Below are positions 1 to 8,006 of a stretch of DNA of 35,990 nucleotides, one piece after another (the first letter of the stretch is position 1; each line of letters starts with the position of its first letter). Under the pieces are notes generated by a model, which saw nothing but the letters and a program-made list of their open reading frames with translations, had not been told where the DNA came from and made no database searches. The DNA is from Chloroflexota bacterium (GTDB lineage Bacteria > Chloroflexota > Limnocylindria > Limnocylindrales > CSP1-4): NCBI GenBank assembly GCA_021788175.1, contig JAJYKX010000004.1:1-35990 (forward strand), read 5' to 3'. The position numbers and the translations under genes were made by a program.

Positions 1-1230
1 CTGGTGGGCATACCAGGCCAGCCGGTCGATCCCCGCCAGGGCCGCCGCCTGGTAGAAGAAGGTGTCCGAGGACTGCGCGTACGCGCCGGCCACGGTGAGC
101 GGCCCGAACCCGACGCCGTTCCAGTCGCGGAAGGTCTGGCCGTCCAGGGTGATGTGCCCGTACGTGGGCAGGGTCTGGTCCGGTCCCAGCTTGTGGTCCG
201 CCAGCACCGCGCTCGCGGTCACCAGCTTCCAGGTGGAGCCGGGCGGGTAGATCTCGCCGATCGCATGGTTCAGGAGCGGGTGATTGGGGTTGTTCAGCAG
301 CGCCTGGTAGGCCTGGGTGGAGATCCCCTGCTCGAACGCGTTGTCGTCGTAGGTGGGCAGGCTCACCATGGCCAGCACCTCGCCGGTCTGGGGGTTCATC
401 ACGATGACGACCCCCTCCTTGAGCCCGGCCGTCTGCAGGCCCCACTCCAGCGCCTTCTGCGCCTGTTCCTGCATCTGGAGATCGATGGAGAGCTGCAGCG
501 TGTCACCGGCCTGCGGCTGCTTCAGCGTCGCCAGGACCTGGATGGGGCGCCCGGTCGCGTCGCGCTCGACCTCCTGGACCCCGTACGTGCCGCGCAGCTG
601 CTGCTCGTACTGCGCCTCCAGGCCGGCCTGGCCGACCATGTCGTTCGCGAGGTAGCCCTGCGACTGGAGGGCCTGGAGTTCCGCCGCGCTGATGGGACCG
701 GTGTACCCCAGCAGCTGCGACAGCAGCGAGCCGTACGTGTAATCGCGTCGGGAGTCCACGAGCACCTGGACGCCGGGCAGCTCGAGGTGGTCCTCGGCGA
801 TCAGCTGCGCGGTGGCGGGAGCGACGTTGGTCGCGATCTTGACCCCGTCGAACACCGCACCCGCGTTCGCGTTGATGGTCTCGTTGATCTGCGTCGTCGA
901 GATGCCGAGGAGCTGGGCCAGCCGGCTCACGACGCCGCTGCGCTCGGGGAACGGGAGGTCGGCCGGGATCACCTCGATGGCGAACGTGGGCACGTTCTGC
1001 ACGAGGGGACGGCCGGTCCTGTCCACGATGATCCCGCGCGTGGACTCGATGGGCTCCAGGGAGGTCATGTTCGCCTGGGCCGCCGCGTCGTAGTGCGCAC
1101 CCTGCACGACCTGGAGGTAGGCAAGGCGGACCGTGAAGGTGCCCAGGATCAGCACCACCGCCAGCCCGAACGCCACGAAGCGTGCGAGCGAGCGCGGATG
1201 CCGCGGCGCGTCGTCGCCGAAGGGGGTCAC
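1..1230 (-). CDS. Penicillin-binding protein 2 / peptidoglycan transpeptidase, 3' end truncated by window edge
   Basis: Reverse-strand translation from GTG at 1230: VTPFGDDAPRHPRSLARFVAFGLAVVLILGTFTVRLAYLQVVQGAHYDAAAQANMT..., later LSIDLQMQEQAQKALEWG...VVIVMNPQTGEVLAMVSLPTYDDNAF...NHAIGEIYPPGSTWKLVTASAVLADH. The SxxK motif (STWK) and dimerisation/transpeptidase layout match PBP2/FtsI. Not in the supplied ORF track because it has no stop inside the window. Confidence 0.9.
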   Translation of the reverse strand, partial: MTPFGDDAPRHPRSLARFVAFGLAVVLILGTFTVRLAYLQVVQGAHYDAAAQANMTSLEPIESTRGIIVDRTGRPLVQNVPTFAIEVIPADLPFPERSGVVSRLAQLLGISTTQINETINANAGAVFDGVKIATNVAPATAQLIAEDHLELPGVQVLVDSRRDYTYGSLLSQLLGYTGPISAAELQALQSQGYLANDMVGQAGLEAQYEQQLRGTYGVQEVERDATGRPIQVLATLKQPQAGDTLQLSIDLQMQEQAQKALEWGLQTAGLKEGVVIVMNPQTGEVLAMVSLPTYDDNAFEQGISTQAYQALLNNPNHPLLNHAIGEIYPPGSTWKLVTASAVLADHKLGPDQTLPTYGHITLDGQTFRDWNGVGFGPLTVAGAYAQSSDTFFYQAAALAGIDRLAWYAHQ

Positions 1231-1336
1231 GGTCTGGCCGGCGGGAGCCCGGCCGGGATGAACGGTCGCATGAGCGCGCCGAGGATAGCCCGGTGCCCGA
1301 AGCCGGGCGTTGCAGAACCATCTCCGTCCGGACTGG

Positions 1337-1422
1337 TGCCGAAGGAGGGGTTCGAACCCTCACGGGCCTCGCGGCCCGGCGGAGTTTAGGTCCGCCGCGT
1401 CTGCCGGTTCCGCCACTTCGGC
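1337..1422 (-). tRNA. tRNA-Leu (anticodon read as UAA)
   Basis: Reverse complement GCCGAAGTGGCGGAACCGGCAGACGCGGCGGACCTAAACTCCGCC...GAGGGTTCGAACCCCTCCTTCGGCA; 7-bp acceptor stem GCCGAAG/CTTCGGC, T arm GAGGG-TTCGAAC-CCCTC, long class II variable arm, anticodon stem GCGGA/TCCGC with loop CCTAAAC. Confidence 0.9.
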
Positions 1423-1568
1423 GCCGCGGCGAGTCTAGGCCATCCGCGGGGACCGGGCGCGGAGCCCTGCTTTCAGGATCGTTGCAGCTCGGGAGGCCAG
1501 AATGCCCGGCCGCGGGGGGTGGACGACGTCCGGGGCCGCACGGTGGCACGGGCGTCGAGGAGGTGAAC

Positions 1569-3137
1569 GTGCGCGCGACGACCCCGGGTTCCACACCCCC
1601 CTGGACCAGGCGGCGGTTCCTCGGGGGCCTGGTGGGAGTCGTCGCCGGGGCCGTGCCTGCGGGCGGGATCGCGTACGGGCTGGTGCGGGGTGCGCTCGAA
1701 TCCGGCGGGTCGTCCGGGGTGTCGAGCCGACGGCTGCTCGGGCTCCCGGACGCGTCGACCCCGGGGACGAGCGCCGGTGCGACGGCGGCCCGCCGTGCCT
1801 TCCACTCCCGCCCGGATCTCACGCCCCCGGTGGTCACGACGGACGTCCCGGCGGGGCGGGTCGCACCCGGGTACGTCTTCCTGACGCCCAACAACGGCGC
1901 CGGTCCGGACGGTCCGGCGATCGTCGACAACGCCGGTGAGCTGGTATGGATGCGGCCGGACGCCACGAACCACGCCACCGACCTGCGGGTCGCCGAGTAC
2001 CGGGGGCAGCCGGTCCTCACCTGGTGGGAGGGCACCACGAACGGCGGGATCGGATCGGGTGACTGCGTCATAGCGGACACCAGCTACCAGGAGATCGCCC
2101 GGATCCGCGCAGGCAGCGGGCGCACGATCGACCTGCACGAGCTCCAGATCACCCCGCAGGGGACGGCGCTGTTCTTCGCGGACGCCGCCGTGGACGCACG
2201 CCAGCAGCTCGCCGGCGGCACTCCCCTGCCCTGGCAGGTGATGGACTGCTCGATCCAGGAGGTCGACATCGCGACCGGTGCCCTCCTGTGGGAGTGGCAC
2301 GTCATCGACCACATCGGTCTCGACGAGTCCTTCGCCGGACAGCCCACGAACAACAGGACCGTGTACGACTACGTGCACACGAACTCCATCCAGGTGCTTC
2401 CCGACGACAGCCTCCTCGTGTCGGCCCGCAACACGTCCACGATCTACCGGATCGATCGTCCATCGGGCACGATCCGGTGGCGACTGGGGGGCAAGCGCAG
2501 CGACTTCAGCATCGGCGCCGGGGCCGCCTTCGGCTGGCAGCACGACGCGCGCTGGAGGCCGGACGGCACCCTCACCGTCTTCGACGACGAGGCACCGCCG
2601 GTGCCCGCCCGTGCGCTCGTGCTGCGGATCGACGAGGACGCCCATACCGTGGAGCTCGTGCGCGCCCTCACCCGCAGCCAGCCGGACCTGGTGTCGAGCC
2701 AGGGCAGCGTGCAGCTGCTCGACAACGGCAACCTCTTCGTCGGCTGGGGCAGCACCCCCTACTGCAGCGAGTTCGCCCCGGACGGCCGCCTGGAGTTCGA
2801 CGCAGCCTTCCCGGCCGCGACCCAGTCGTACCGCGACTTCCGCTTCGAGTGGCACGCCGCCCCGATCGACGAACCGGCCATGGCGGTCGTGCAGTCCGGC
2901 GATGCGCTCACCGTCTACGCCAGCTGGAACGGCGCCACCGAGGTCGTCCGCTGGGATGTGCTGGGCGGCCCGGATCCCGCTCACCTGTCCCTGTCAGGAT
3001 CCGCCCCGCGCAGCGGCTTCGAGACCGCGGTCCGGGTGCCGGCAGGCCCGCCCTTCATCGCCGTGCGCGCCGTGGACGGCGCCGGCCGCCCGCTGGGGAC
3101 CTCGCAGCCGACGCGCTACGGCACGACCACGAGCTGA
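1569..3137 (+). CDS. Tat-exported arylsulfotransferase-like (ASST) protein
   Basis: GTG start preceded by GAGGAGG; twin-arginine signal (TRRRFLGGLVGVVAGAVPAG); beta-propeller-like sequence with ATGALLWEWHVIDHIGLDESF, YDYVHTNSIQVLPDDSLLVSARNTSTIYRIDRPSGTIRWRLGGKRSDF and WQHDARWRPDGTLTVFDDE, typical of arylsulfotransferase-family proteins. Confidence 0.8.
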   Translation: MRATTPGSTPPWTRRRFLGGLVGVVAGAVPAGGIAYGLVRGALESGGSSGVSSRRLLGLPDASTPGTSAGATAARRAFHSRPDLTPPVVTTDVPAGRVAPGYVFLTPNNGAGPDGPAIVDNAGELVWMRPDATNHATDLRVAEYRGQPVLTWWEGTTNGGIGSGDCVIADTSYQEIARIRAGSGRTIDLHELQITPQGTALFFADAAVDARQQLAGGTPLPWQVMDCSIQEVDIATGALLWEWHVIDHIGLDESFAGQPTNNRTVYDYVHTNSIQVLPDDSLLVSARNTSTIYRIDRPSGTIRWRLGGKRSDFSIGAGAAFGWQHDARWRPDGTLTVFDDEAPPVPARALVLRIDEDAHTVELVRALTRSQPDLVSSQGSVQLLDNGNLFVGWGSTPYCSEFAPDGRLEFDAAFPAATQSYRDFRFEWHAAPIDEPAMAVVQSGDALTVYASWNGATEVVRWDVLGGPDPAHLSLSGSAPRSGFETAVRVPAGPPFIAVRAVDGAGRPLGTSQPTRYGTTTS

Positions 3138-3146
3138 CGGCCCCGA

Positions 3147-3165
3147 CCGGCGCGGTGCGCGCCGG
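3147..3165. other. GC-rich stem-loop between ASST-like gene and GT87 gene
   Basis: Perfect inverted repeat CCGGCGCG-GTG-CGCGCCGG nine nt after the TGA stop; no T tract, so terminator role is uncertain. Confidence 0.4.
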
Positions 3166-3185
3166 CATGGCACCATCCCGCACAC

Positions 3186-4469
3186 ATGGCCCTCCTCCCG
3201 TCCGCGGCGGCGCGCACCCGGCGTGCCAGCCTCGATCCCCTGTTCTGGGTGCTCGCGCTCCTGCTGGTCGTCACGGGAGCCGGCCTTGCCGTCGTGCTCG
3301 TCGCCGAGCTCGCCGCACCCATCGCCTCGGGTCCGCACCACGACTTCCTGGCCTTCTACGCCGCCGGGAAGCTCGTGCTGGACGGGCGACCCGACGGTCT
3401 CTACGACCCGTCGGCGATCACGGCGATCCAGCGCGCGATCATCCCGGTGCCCGTCGGAGCCAACGGCTACATGCCGTTCATCAACCCGCCGTTCGCGGCG
3501 GTGGCGTTCGCGCCGCTGGCGCTCCTTCCCGCCGCCGCGTCGCGCGTCGCCTGGGTCCTGCTGAGCGTCGCGATGCTCGTGGCGGCGGCCGCCTGGATGG
3601 CCCGGCCGCTTCCGCCGCGGGAGCGGATCGCCACCGTCCTGCTGGTGGCCCTGAGCTTCCCGGCCTACCACTCGCTCGCCGAGGGACAGTGGTCGGCGGC
3701 CATGCTCCTCGGCGGGCTGGCTGCCCTGGTCGCAGCCCGCCGGGGCTCCTGGACGCTCGCCGGCGTGGCGCTGGCGACCTGGTGGCTCAAGCCCCAGCTG
3801 ATCGCCCTGCCGCTGATCGCGCTGGCCCTGGACCGCCGCTGGACCACCGTGGTGTCGGCCGTCGCCACGGGGATCGTCCTGGCGATCGGCAGCCTCCCGT
3901 TCGTCGGGATCGGCACCTACGTCACCTACGTGGGCTACCTGGTGCAGGTCGGGGTGAGCCACTTCAACGGCGCCGGTGCCGTCGCGCCGTCCGTGTGGCA
4001 GGGCAACCTGACCACGGCCGAGGGACTCAACGGGTTCCTGGTCGGCCTGCTCGGCCAGGGATCGGTCGTCGGGGTGGACGCGGTCTGGGGCATGCTCTCG
4101 GTGGGGCTCGTCCTGCTCTGGTTGATCGCCGCTCTGAGGACCCGGCCCGGCTTCACCACGCTGCAGGGGCGGCGGATGGTGGCGGCGGGGATCGGCGTCG
4201 TGCTGCTGGTCAACCCGAACCTCTTCGTCCAGGACTGCCTGCTGGTCTTCCTCCTGCTGCCCGCCCTCTGGCCGCTGCCCGCAGCGGCCTACTGGCGCGC
4301 CGCGGTGGGCGTGGCCATCCTGGCCGCGGTCACCGCGGTCGACCAGCCGCTGGCATCCCACCTGTTCACGGTCGTGCTGTTCGCCGTGGTCGTGGGCATC
4401 TGCGCCGCCGCGATCGCGTCGAGCGTCCGCGCCGTGCCGGCTACGCGCCCGGCGTCCGCTCCGCGATGA
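3186..4469 (+). CDS. GT87 (DUF2029)-like polyprenol-phosphate-mannose-dependent glycosyltransferase, multi-pass membrane protein
   Basis: 427 aa with many hydrophobic helices; HHDFLAFYAAGKLVLDGRPDGLYDPSAITAIQRAI...GYMPFINPPFAAVAFAPLALLP is characteristic of this family. Confidence 0.8.
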   Translation: MALLPSAAARTRRASLDPLFWVLALLLVVTGAGLAVVLVAELAAPIASGPHHDFLAFYAAGKLVLDGRPDGLYDPSAITAIQRAIIPVPVGANGYMPFINPPFAAVAFAPLALLPAAASRVAWVLLSVAMLVAAAAWMARPLPPRERIATVLLVALSFPAYHSLAEGQWSAAMLLGGLAALVAARRGSWTLAGVALATWWLKPQLIALPLIALALDRRWTTVVSAVATGIVLAIGSLPFVGIGTYVTYVGYLVQVGVSHFNGAGAVAPSVWQGNLTTAEGLNGFLVGLLGQGSVVGVDAVWGMLSVGLVLLWLIAALRTRPGFTTLQGRRMVAAGIGVVLLVNPNLFVQDCLLVFLLLPALWPLPAAAYWRAAVGVAILAAVTAVDQPLASHLFTVVLFAVVVGICAAAIASSVRAVPATRPASAPR

Positions 4470-5217
4470 ACGCCTGGACACGCGTCCAGGCGTCGGCCGA
4501 CTCCGCCGCGTACTGCTCGGCCCGCCGGTCGAAGAAGCTGTGAGGCGCCCCCGGATAGGCGTGCAGCGCGTGCTGGACGCCGGCCCGGGTCAGCGCCTCC
4601 TCGAACGCCGCGATGGATGCCGCCGGAATGCTCTCGTCCGCGCCGCCGAAGAGGCCCAGGACCGCGCCCTGCATCTCCCCCACCACGTCGGCGGGTGCGG
4701 GTGAATCGCCGAAACGGTGGGGGCCCACCGGCACGCCGTAGAAGCCCACCACGCCGGCGAACCGCGGTGCGCGCCAGGTCGCGGCCAGGAACGCGAGCCG
4801 GCCGCCGTAGCAGAACCCCATGGCGAAGAGGGCGCGGCCCGGGCGCACCGCGTCGAGCGTCCGGGCGGCGGCGGAGATGTCGGCCGAGAGGCCCGCCCAG
4901 CGGGCCTGCTCCAGGTGCTCCCGATACGGGAAGTCGTCCGGCCGCTCTCCCGTCCCCGCGGTCCGCGCGAAGTAGTCGATCGCGAGCGCGTCGACCCCCG
5001 ACTCGGCGAAGCGCAGCGCCAGCTCCTCGTAGTAGCGATGGAGGCCCCGCGCATCCGGCAGGATCAGCATCGCCGCCCGGCTCGGCTCGCTGCCGGCGAG
5101 CGCCTCGAACGCCCGGACGGGCGTTCCGTCATCGGACGTCAGCTCGAACGTGCGGTGGGCGACGGCGGCGCCGGCGATCGGCTCGATGGGGGGACATGCT
5201 CCGGGGTCGAAGCACAT
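4441..5217 (-). CDS. Dienelactone hydrolase family protein
   Basis: 258 aa; FELTSDDGTPVRAFEALAGSEPSRAAMLILPDARGLHRYYEELALRFAESGVDALAIDYFARTAG...ALFAMGFCYGGRLAFLA...VVGFYGVPVG...ALHAYPGAPHSFFDRR, with GFCYGG nucleophile motif and terminal His region. SD GGAGGCG upstream of ATG. Confidence 0.92.
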   Translation of the reverse strand: MCFDPGACPPIEPIAGAAVAHRTFELTSDDGTPVRAFEALAGSEPSRAAMLILPDARGLHRYYEELALRFAESGVDALAIDYFARTAGTGERPDDFPYREHLEQARWAGLSADISAAARTLDAVRPGRALFAMGFCYGGRLAFLAATWRAPRFAGVVGFYGVPVGPHRFGDSPAPADVVGEMQGAVLGLFGGADESIPAASIAAFEEALTRAGVQHALHAYPGAPHSFFDRRAEQYAAESADAWTRVQAFIAERTPGA

Positions 5218-5395
5218 GGGGACGCGCCTCCATTCGGTGGATCCGGCAGGGACGTGCCGGCGAAACGCATCCTACCGGTCCATCGCCGTCGGCGAGCAGA
5301 GCGCGCCCGGTCGGCGTGGTGCGAAACGGGGTGCCGGGGCGACGCGAGGGGTCGGGGCGTCCGGCGGCTACCGGCGCGACGCCCTCGCCGATCCG

Positions 5396-5641
5396 TCAGC
5401 CGAACCAGAGCTGTCCTTCAGCCTCACCGACGGGCGGCACGAGAATCGCGCGGATCGTCTCGAGCGGCAGGTTCGTGCGGCGCGCAACGTGCGCCGCGAG
5501 CGAGGTGGGGTTGTCCGCGCAGCGGGCGAGCGCGCGGGGGTCGAGACGGGGCCAGATCGCAAGGGCCCGCCGGGCGAGCGGGGACGGCCCTGCCGTACGG
5601 GGCGGGCGACTACGGGCGATGGCTTGTCGTGGGGACGACAT
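5396..5641 (-). CDS. Small conserved-looking hypothetical protein (81 aa)
   Basis: MSSPRQAIARSRPPRTAGPSPLARRALAIWPRLDPRALARCADNPTSLAAHVARRTNLPLETIRAILVPPVGEAEGQLWFG; plausible helical domain, candidate promoter (TTGCAG-18 nt-TAGGAT) upstream. Confidence 0.6.
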   Translation of the reverse strand: MSSPRQAIARSRPPRTAGPSPLARRALAIWPRLDPRALARCADNPTSLAAHVARRTNLPLETIRAILVPPVGEAEGQLWFG

Positions 5642-5698
5642 GGCGGAGGTCCTCGCAGTGTCGGAAGCGATGCGCGCCCGGGGAGGCGGCGCAGCGCA

Positions 5699-5728
5699 AT
5701 CCTACCCCAGACTGTTATGCGGCTGCAA
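5699..5728 (-). promoter_or_regulatory. Candidate sigma70-type promoter for the 81-aa small protein
   Basis: On the minus strand: TTGCAG (5723-5728), 18-nt spacer, TAGGAT (5699-5704), about 60 nt upstream of the ATG. Confidence 0.4.
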
Positions 5729-5805
5729 CATCCATGTCAGTTCGCGCAACATGCCTGCAAGCCATCCCGGACTCCACTGCCGGGCCGCCGGGACCTCGCG
5801 CCCGG

Positions 5806-6171
5806 TCACCGGTTCCAGTCGTTCTCCCTGACCCAGCCGATCCGCTTTCGGAACCGGCCGGTCCAGCCAAGTTCATAGGCCCGTTCCTCGGTGTGCTCCG
5901 GCAGCGCGTGCACCTCGGCGCTGGTGATGGCGAGGGTCACGGCGCCGGTCGTCATCTCGCCGACCTGGGCAGCGGGAACCAGCACCCTGTGCCCGAGCCT
6001 GCCCAGGTGCACTTCCAGGCCGTGGAACACGTCCTCCTCCTGGGAGCCGAGCACCTCGGAGACGCGGCCAACGGACTCTCCGTCGCTGGACACGACCGGC
6101 AGGTTCTCGGGGATATCACGCCACGAGATGGGATCAGCCCCGGCGGGCCCCGCCGGCGTAGCGTCAGTCAT
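5806..6171 (-). CDS. PRC-barrel-like small protein
   Basis: ATG at 6171 with SD GGAGGAA; MTDATPAGPAGADPISWRDIPENLPVVSSDGESVGRVSEVLGSQEEDVFHGLEVHLGRLGHRVLVPAAQVGEMTTGAVTLAITSAEVHALPEH...; 'V.SSDGE.VG.V.EV' and 'LVPA..V' resemble PRC-barrel-type stress proteins. Confidence 0.6.
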   Translation of the reverse strand: MTDATPAGPAGADPISWRDIPENLPVVSSDGESVGRVSEVLGSQEEDVFHGLEVHLGRLGHRVLVPAAQVGEMTTGAVTLAITSAEVHALPEHTEERAYELGWTGRFRKRIGWVRENDWNR

Positions 6172-6356
6172 CTGTTCCTCCGAAGTCGTCCGGGTTGGGG
6201 CGCCGGCGGTGGGCGCACGGCAGACCCTCGGCACCACGGGCAGTGGCTCCTGATCGGGGCTGCGGCGTGGGCGAGGAGCCTCGCGACGACGTGCCCGGCA
6301 CACTGTACTCGGCCAGGCTGGGAGCGCCGTTCCCGTCGCGGACGCGCCAGGCATGG

Positions 6357-6377
6357 AAAAGGCCCCCGAGGGGGCCT
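6357..6377 (-). terminator. Intrinsic terminator after the tRNA Phe-Gly-Gln-Cys cluster
   Basis: Minus strand reads AGGCCCCCTCGGGGGCCTTTTCC: GC-rich hairpin followed directly by TTTT, 17 nt after the end of tRNA-Cys. Confidence 0.8.
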
Positions 6378-6393
6378 GGTTCACGCGGGAAAG

Positions 6394-6469
6394 TGGAGGC
6401 GACGAGCGGATTCGAACCGCTGAATAGAGGTTTTGCAGACCTCCCCCTTAACCACTTGGGTACGTCGCC
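6394..6469 (-). tRNA. tRNA-Cys (GCA), CCA encoded
   Basis: GGCGACGTACCCAAGTGGTTAAGGGGGAGGTCTGCAAAACCTCTATTCAGCGGTTCGAATCCGCTCGTCGCCTCCA; acceptor GGCGACG/CGTCGCC, anticodon GCA. Confidence 0.95.
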
Positions 6470-6497
6470 CCGCGCGCCTGCGGCCCGGGCCGGTCGC

Positions 6498-6571
6498 TGG
6501 CTGGCCCTCGAGGATTCGAACCTCGGTTCACGGATCCAAAGTCCGCTGTCCTACCACTAGACGAAGGGCCA
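6498..6571 (-). tRNA. tRNA-Gln (UUG), CCA encoded
   Basis: TGGCCCTTCGTCTAGTGGTAGGACAGCGGACTTTGGATCCGTGAACCGAGGTTCGAATCCTCGAGGGCCAGCCA; U1-containing acceptor typical of Gln, anticodon TTG. Confidence 0.95.
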
Positions 6572-6606
6572 GCGGGCCGTCGAGGGCCGAGTGCAAGGGA
6601 AGAGAG

Positions 6607-6682
6607 TGGAGCGGAAGACGGGACTCGAACCCGCGACCCTCACCTTGGCAAGGTGATGCTCTACCAACTGAGCCACTTCCGC
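6607..6682 (-). tRNA. tRNA-Gly (GCC), CCA encoded
   Basis: GCGGAAGTGGCTCAGTTGGTAGAGCATCACCTTGCCAAGGTGAGGGTCGCGGGTTCGAGTCCCGTCTTCCGCTCCA; anticodon GCC. Confidence 0.95.
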
Positions 6683-6717
6683 CCGTTCGCGCCGCCCGGC
6701 CTGCCGGGCTGATTCTG

Positions 6718-6793
6718 TGGTGCCGAGAGCCAGGATCGAACTGGCGACACCGCGATTTTCAGTCGCGTGCTCTACCAACTGAGCTATCTCGGC
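6718..6793 (-). tRNA. tRNA-Phe (GAA), CCA encoded
   Basis: GCCGAGATAGCTCAGTTGGTAGAGCACGCGACTGAAAATCGCGGTGTCGCCAGTTCGATCCTGGCTCTCGGCACCA; anticodon GAA. Confidence 0.95.
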
Positions 6794-6833
6794 CCGGTTC
6801 GCCGTGAGGCGCCACCCCCTCGGCGGCCGACAG

Positions 6834-6839
6834 ACTATC
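6834..6839 (-). promoter_or_regulatory. Candidate -10 element for the tRNA Phe-Gly-Gln-Cys operon
   Basis: Minus strand TGTGATAGTCTG (extended -10-like TGTGATAGT) about 40 nt upstream of tRNA-Phe; no convincing -35. Confidence 0.3.
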
Positions 6840-6922
6840 ACACCCCGCGCGGTCCAGTCGAGTCGACCGCGCACGACCGTCGAGGCCCCCAAAGGCAACC
6901 CGGGAGGCCGCGTGGAACCCGG

Positions 6923-7948
6923 TCAGTCGAGCCCCTGCAGCTGCCGCATCGCCGCGGCATCCAGCGGCGGGTCGCCGGTGAGCTGGCGCAGCCGGTTGAT
7001 GCGGTCGCCGATGGGTGGGTGGGTCGAGAAGAGCCCCTGCGCCCGCGACTCGAACTTCTTGATGGGGTTGACGATGTAGAGGTGCTGGGTGGCCCGGTTC
7101 GCCACCTCGAGCACCTCCTGGTCCGAGGCGATCTTGGCCAGCGCGCGCTCGAGGCCCGCCGGATTGCGCGTGAGCTCCACGCTCGACGCGTCGGCCAGGT
7201 ATTCGCGCTGCCGGCTGACCGCCAGCTGCACGAGCCGCGCAAAGATGGGCGCGAGGATGGCCAGGACGATCGCCACCACGAAGAGGATCAGCTGGATCGC
7301 CCCGCCGCCCTCCCGGTCGTTGCCGCGCCGCGGGCCGCCGCCGAAGAACGTGAAGCGCAGGAAGAAGTCGGCGAGCAGCGCGATGCTGCCCACCAGCACG
7401 GCGACCAGCAGGGTGAACCGGATGTCGTAGTTGCGGACGTGGGACATCTCGTGCCCGATCACGCCCTGGAGCTCCTCGCGGTTCAGCTTCTGGAGCAGCC
7501 CCGTGGTGATGGCGATGGAGGCGTGCTTGGGGTCGCGGCCGGTGGCGAAGGCGTTGGGCGCGCTGTCGTCGATGATGAAGACCCGGGGCATGGGGACGCC
7601 CGCCGCCACGGCCATCTCCTGGACCACGTCGAAGAGCTGGGGCGCCTGCTCGCGGGTGACCTGCCGCGCGTGCGAAGCGCCGAGGACCAGCGAGTCGCCG
7701 CCGAAGTACGAGCCCGCCGTCAGCAGCAGCGAGAGGAAGACGGCACCCAGCACCACCACGTAGGCGCTGCTCGTGCTCCCGGTGAGGCCATACCCGATGG
7801 CGAACCCGAGGCCCCCCAGGACCACCAGGACGATGGCGGCGAGGAGCAGCGAGTACCGCCGGTTGGCGGCCTCCTCGCTGTAGAAGGTCGTGTGGGGGGT
7901 CATGCTGCGGCCCCGCGCCGCGACGGGCGCCGCAGCCTCGCCGGGCAT
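6923..7948 (-). CDS. htpX: HtpX-like M48 family zinc metalloprotease
   Basis: N-terminal hydrophobic helices, GVIGHEMSHVRNYDIRFTLLVAVLVGSIALLADFFLRF (HExxH motif), SRQREYLADASSVELTRNPAGLERALAKI...HLYIVNPIKKFESRAQGLFSTHPPIGDRINRLRQL. Start may instead be the internal ATG at 7903. Confidence 0.93.
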   Translation of the reverse strand: MPGEAAAPVAARGRSMTPHTTFYSEEAANRRYSLLLAAIVLVVLGGLGFAIGYGLTGSTSSAYVVVLGAVFLSLLLTAGSYFGGDSLVLGASHARQVTREQAPQLFDVVQEMAVAAGVPMPRVFIIDDSAPNAFATGRDPKHASIAITTGLLQKLNREELQGVIGHEMSHVRNYDIRFTLLVAVLVGSIALLADFFLRFTFFGGGPRRGNDREGGGAIQLILFVVAIVLAILAPIFARLVQLAVSRQREYLADASSVELTRNPAGLERALAKIASDQEVLEVANRATQHLYIVNPIKKFESRAQGLFSTHPPIGDRINRLRQLTGDPPLDAAAMRQLQGLD

Positions 7949-8006
7949 CGCAGCCGTGCCGGAAGCCCGGCCGTTCGCCGGATCGACGGGATCGAGACCG
8001 GGTCCA

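Noticed and set aside
6557-6898. ORF containing repeated AQLVEH...VRVAGSSPVF peptides
   Set aside because: Classic artefact of translating tRNA genes; it coincides with tRNA-Gln (3' edge), tRNA-Gly and tRNA-Phe.
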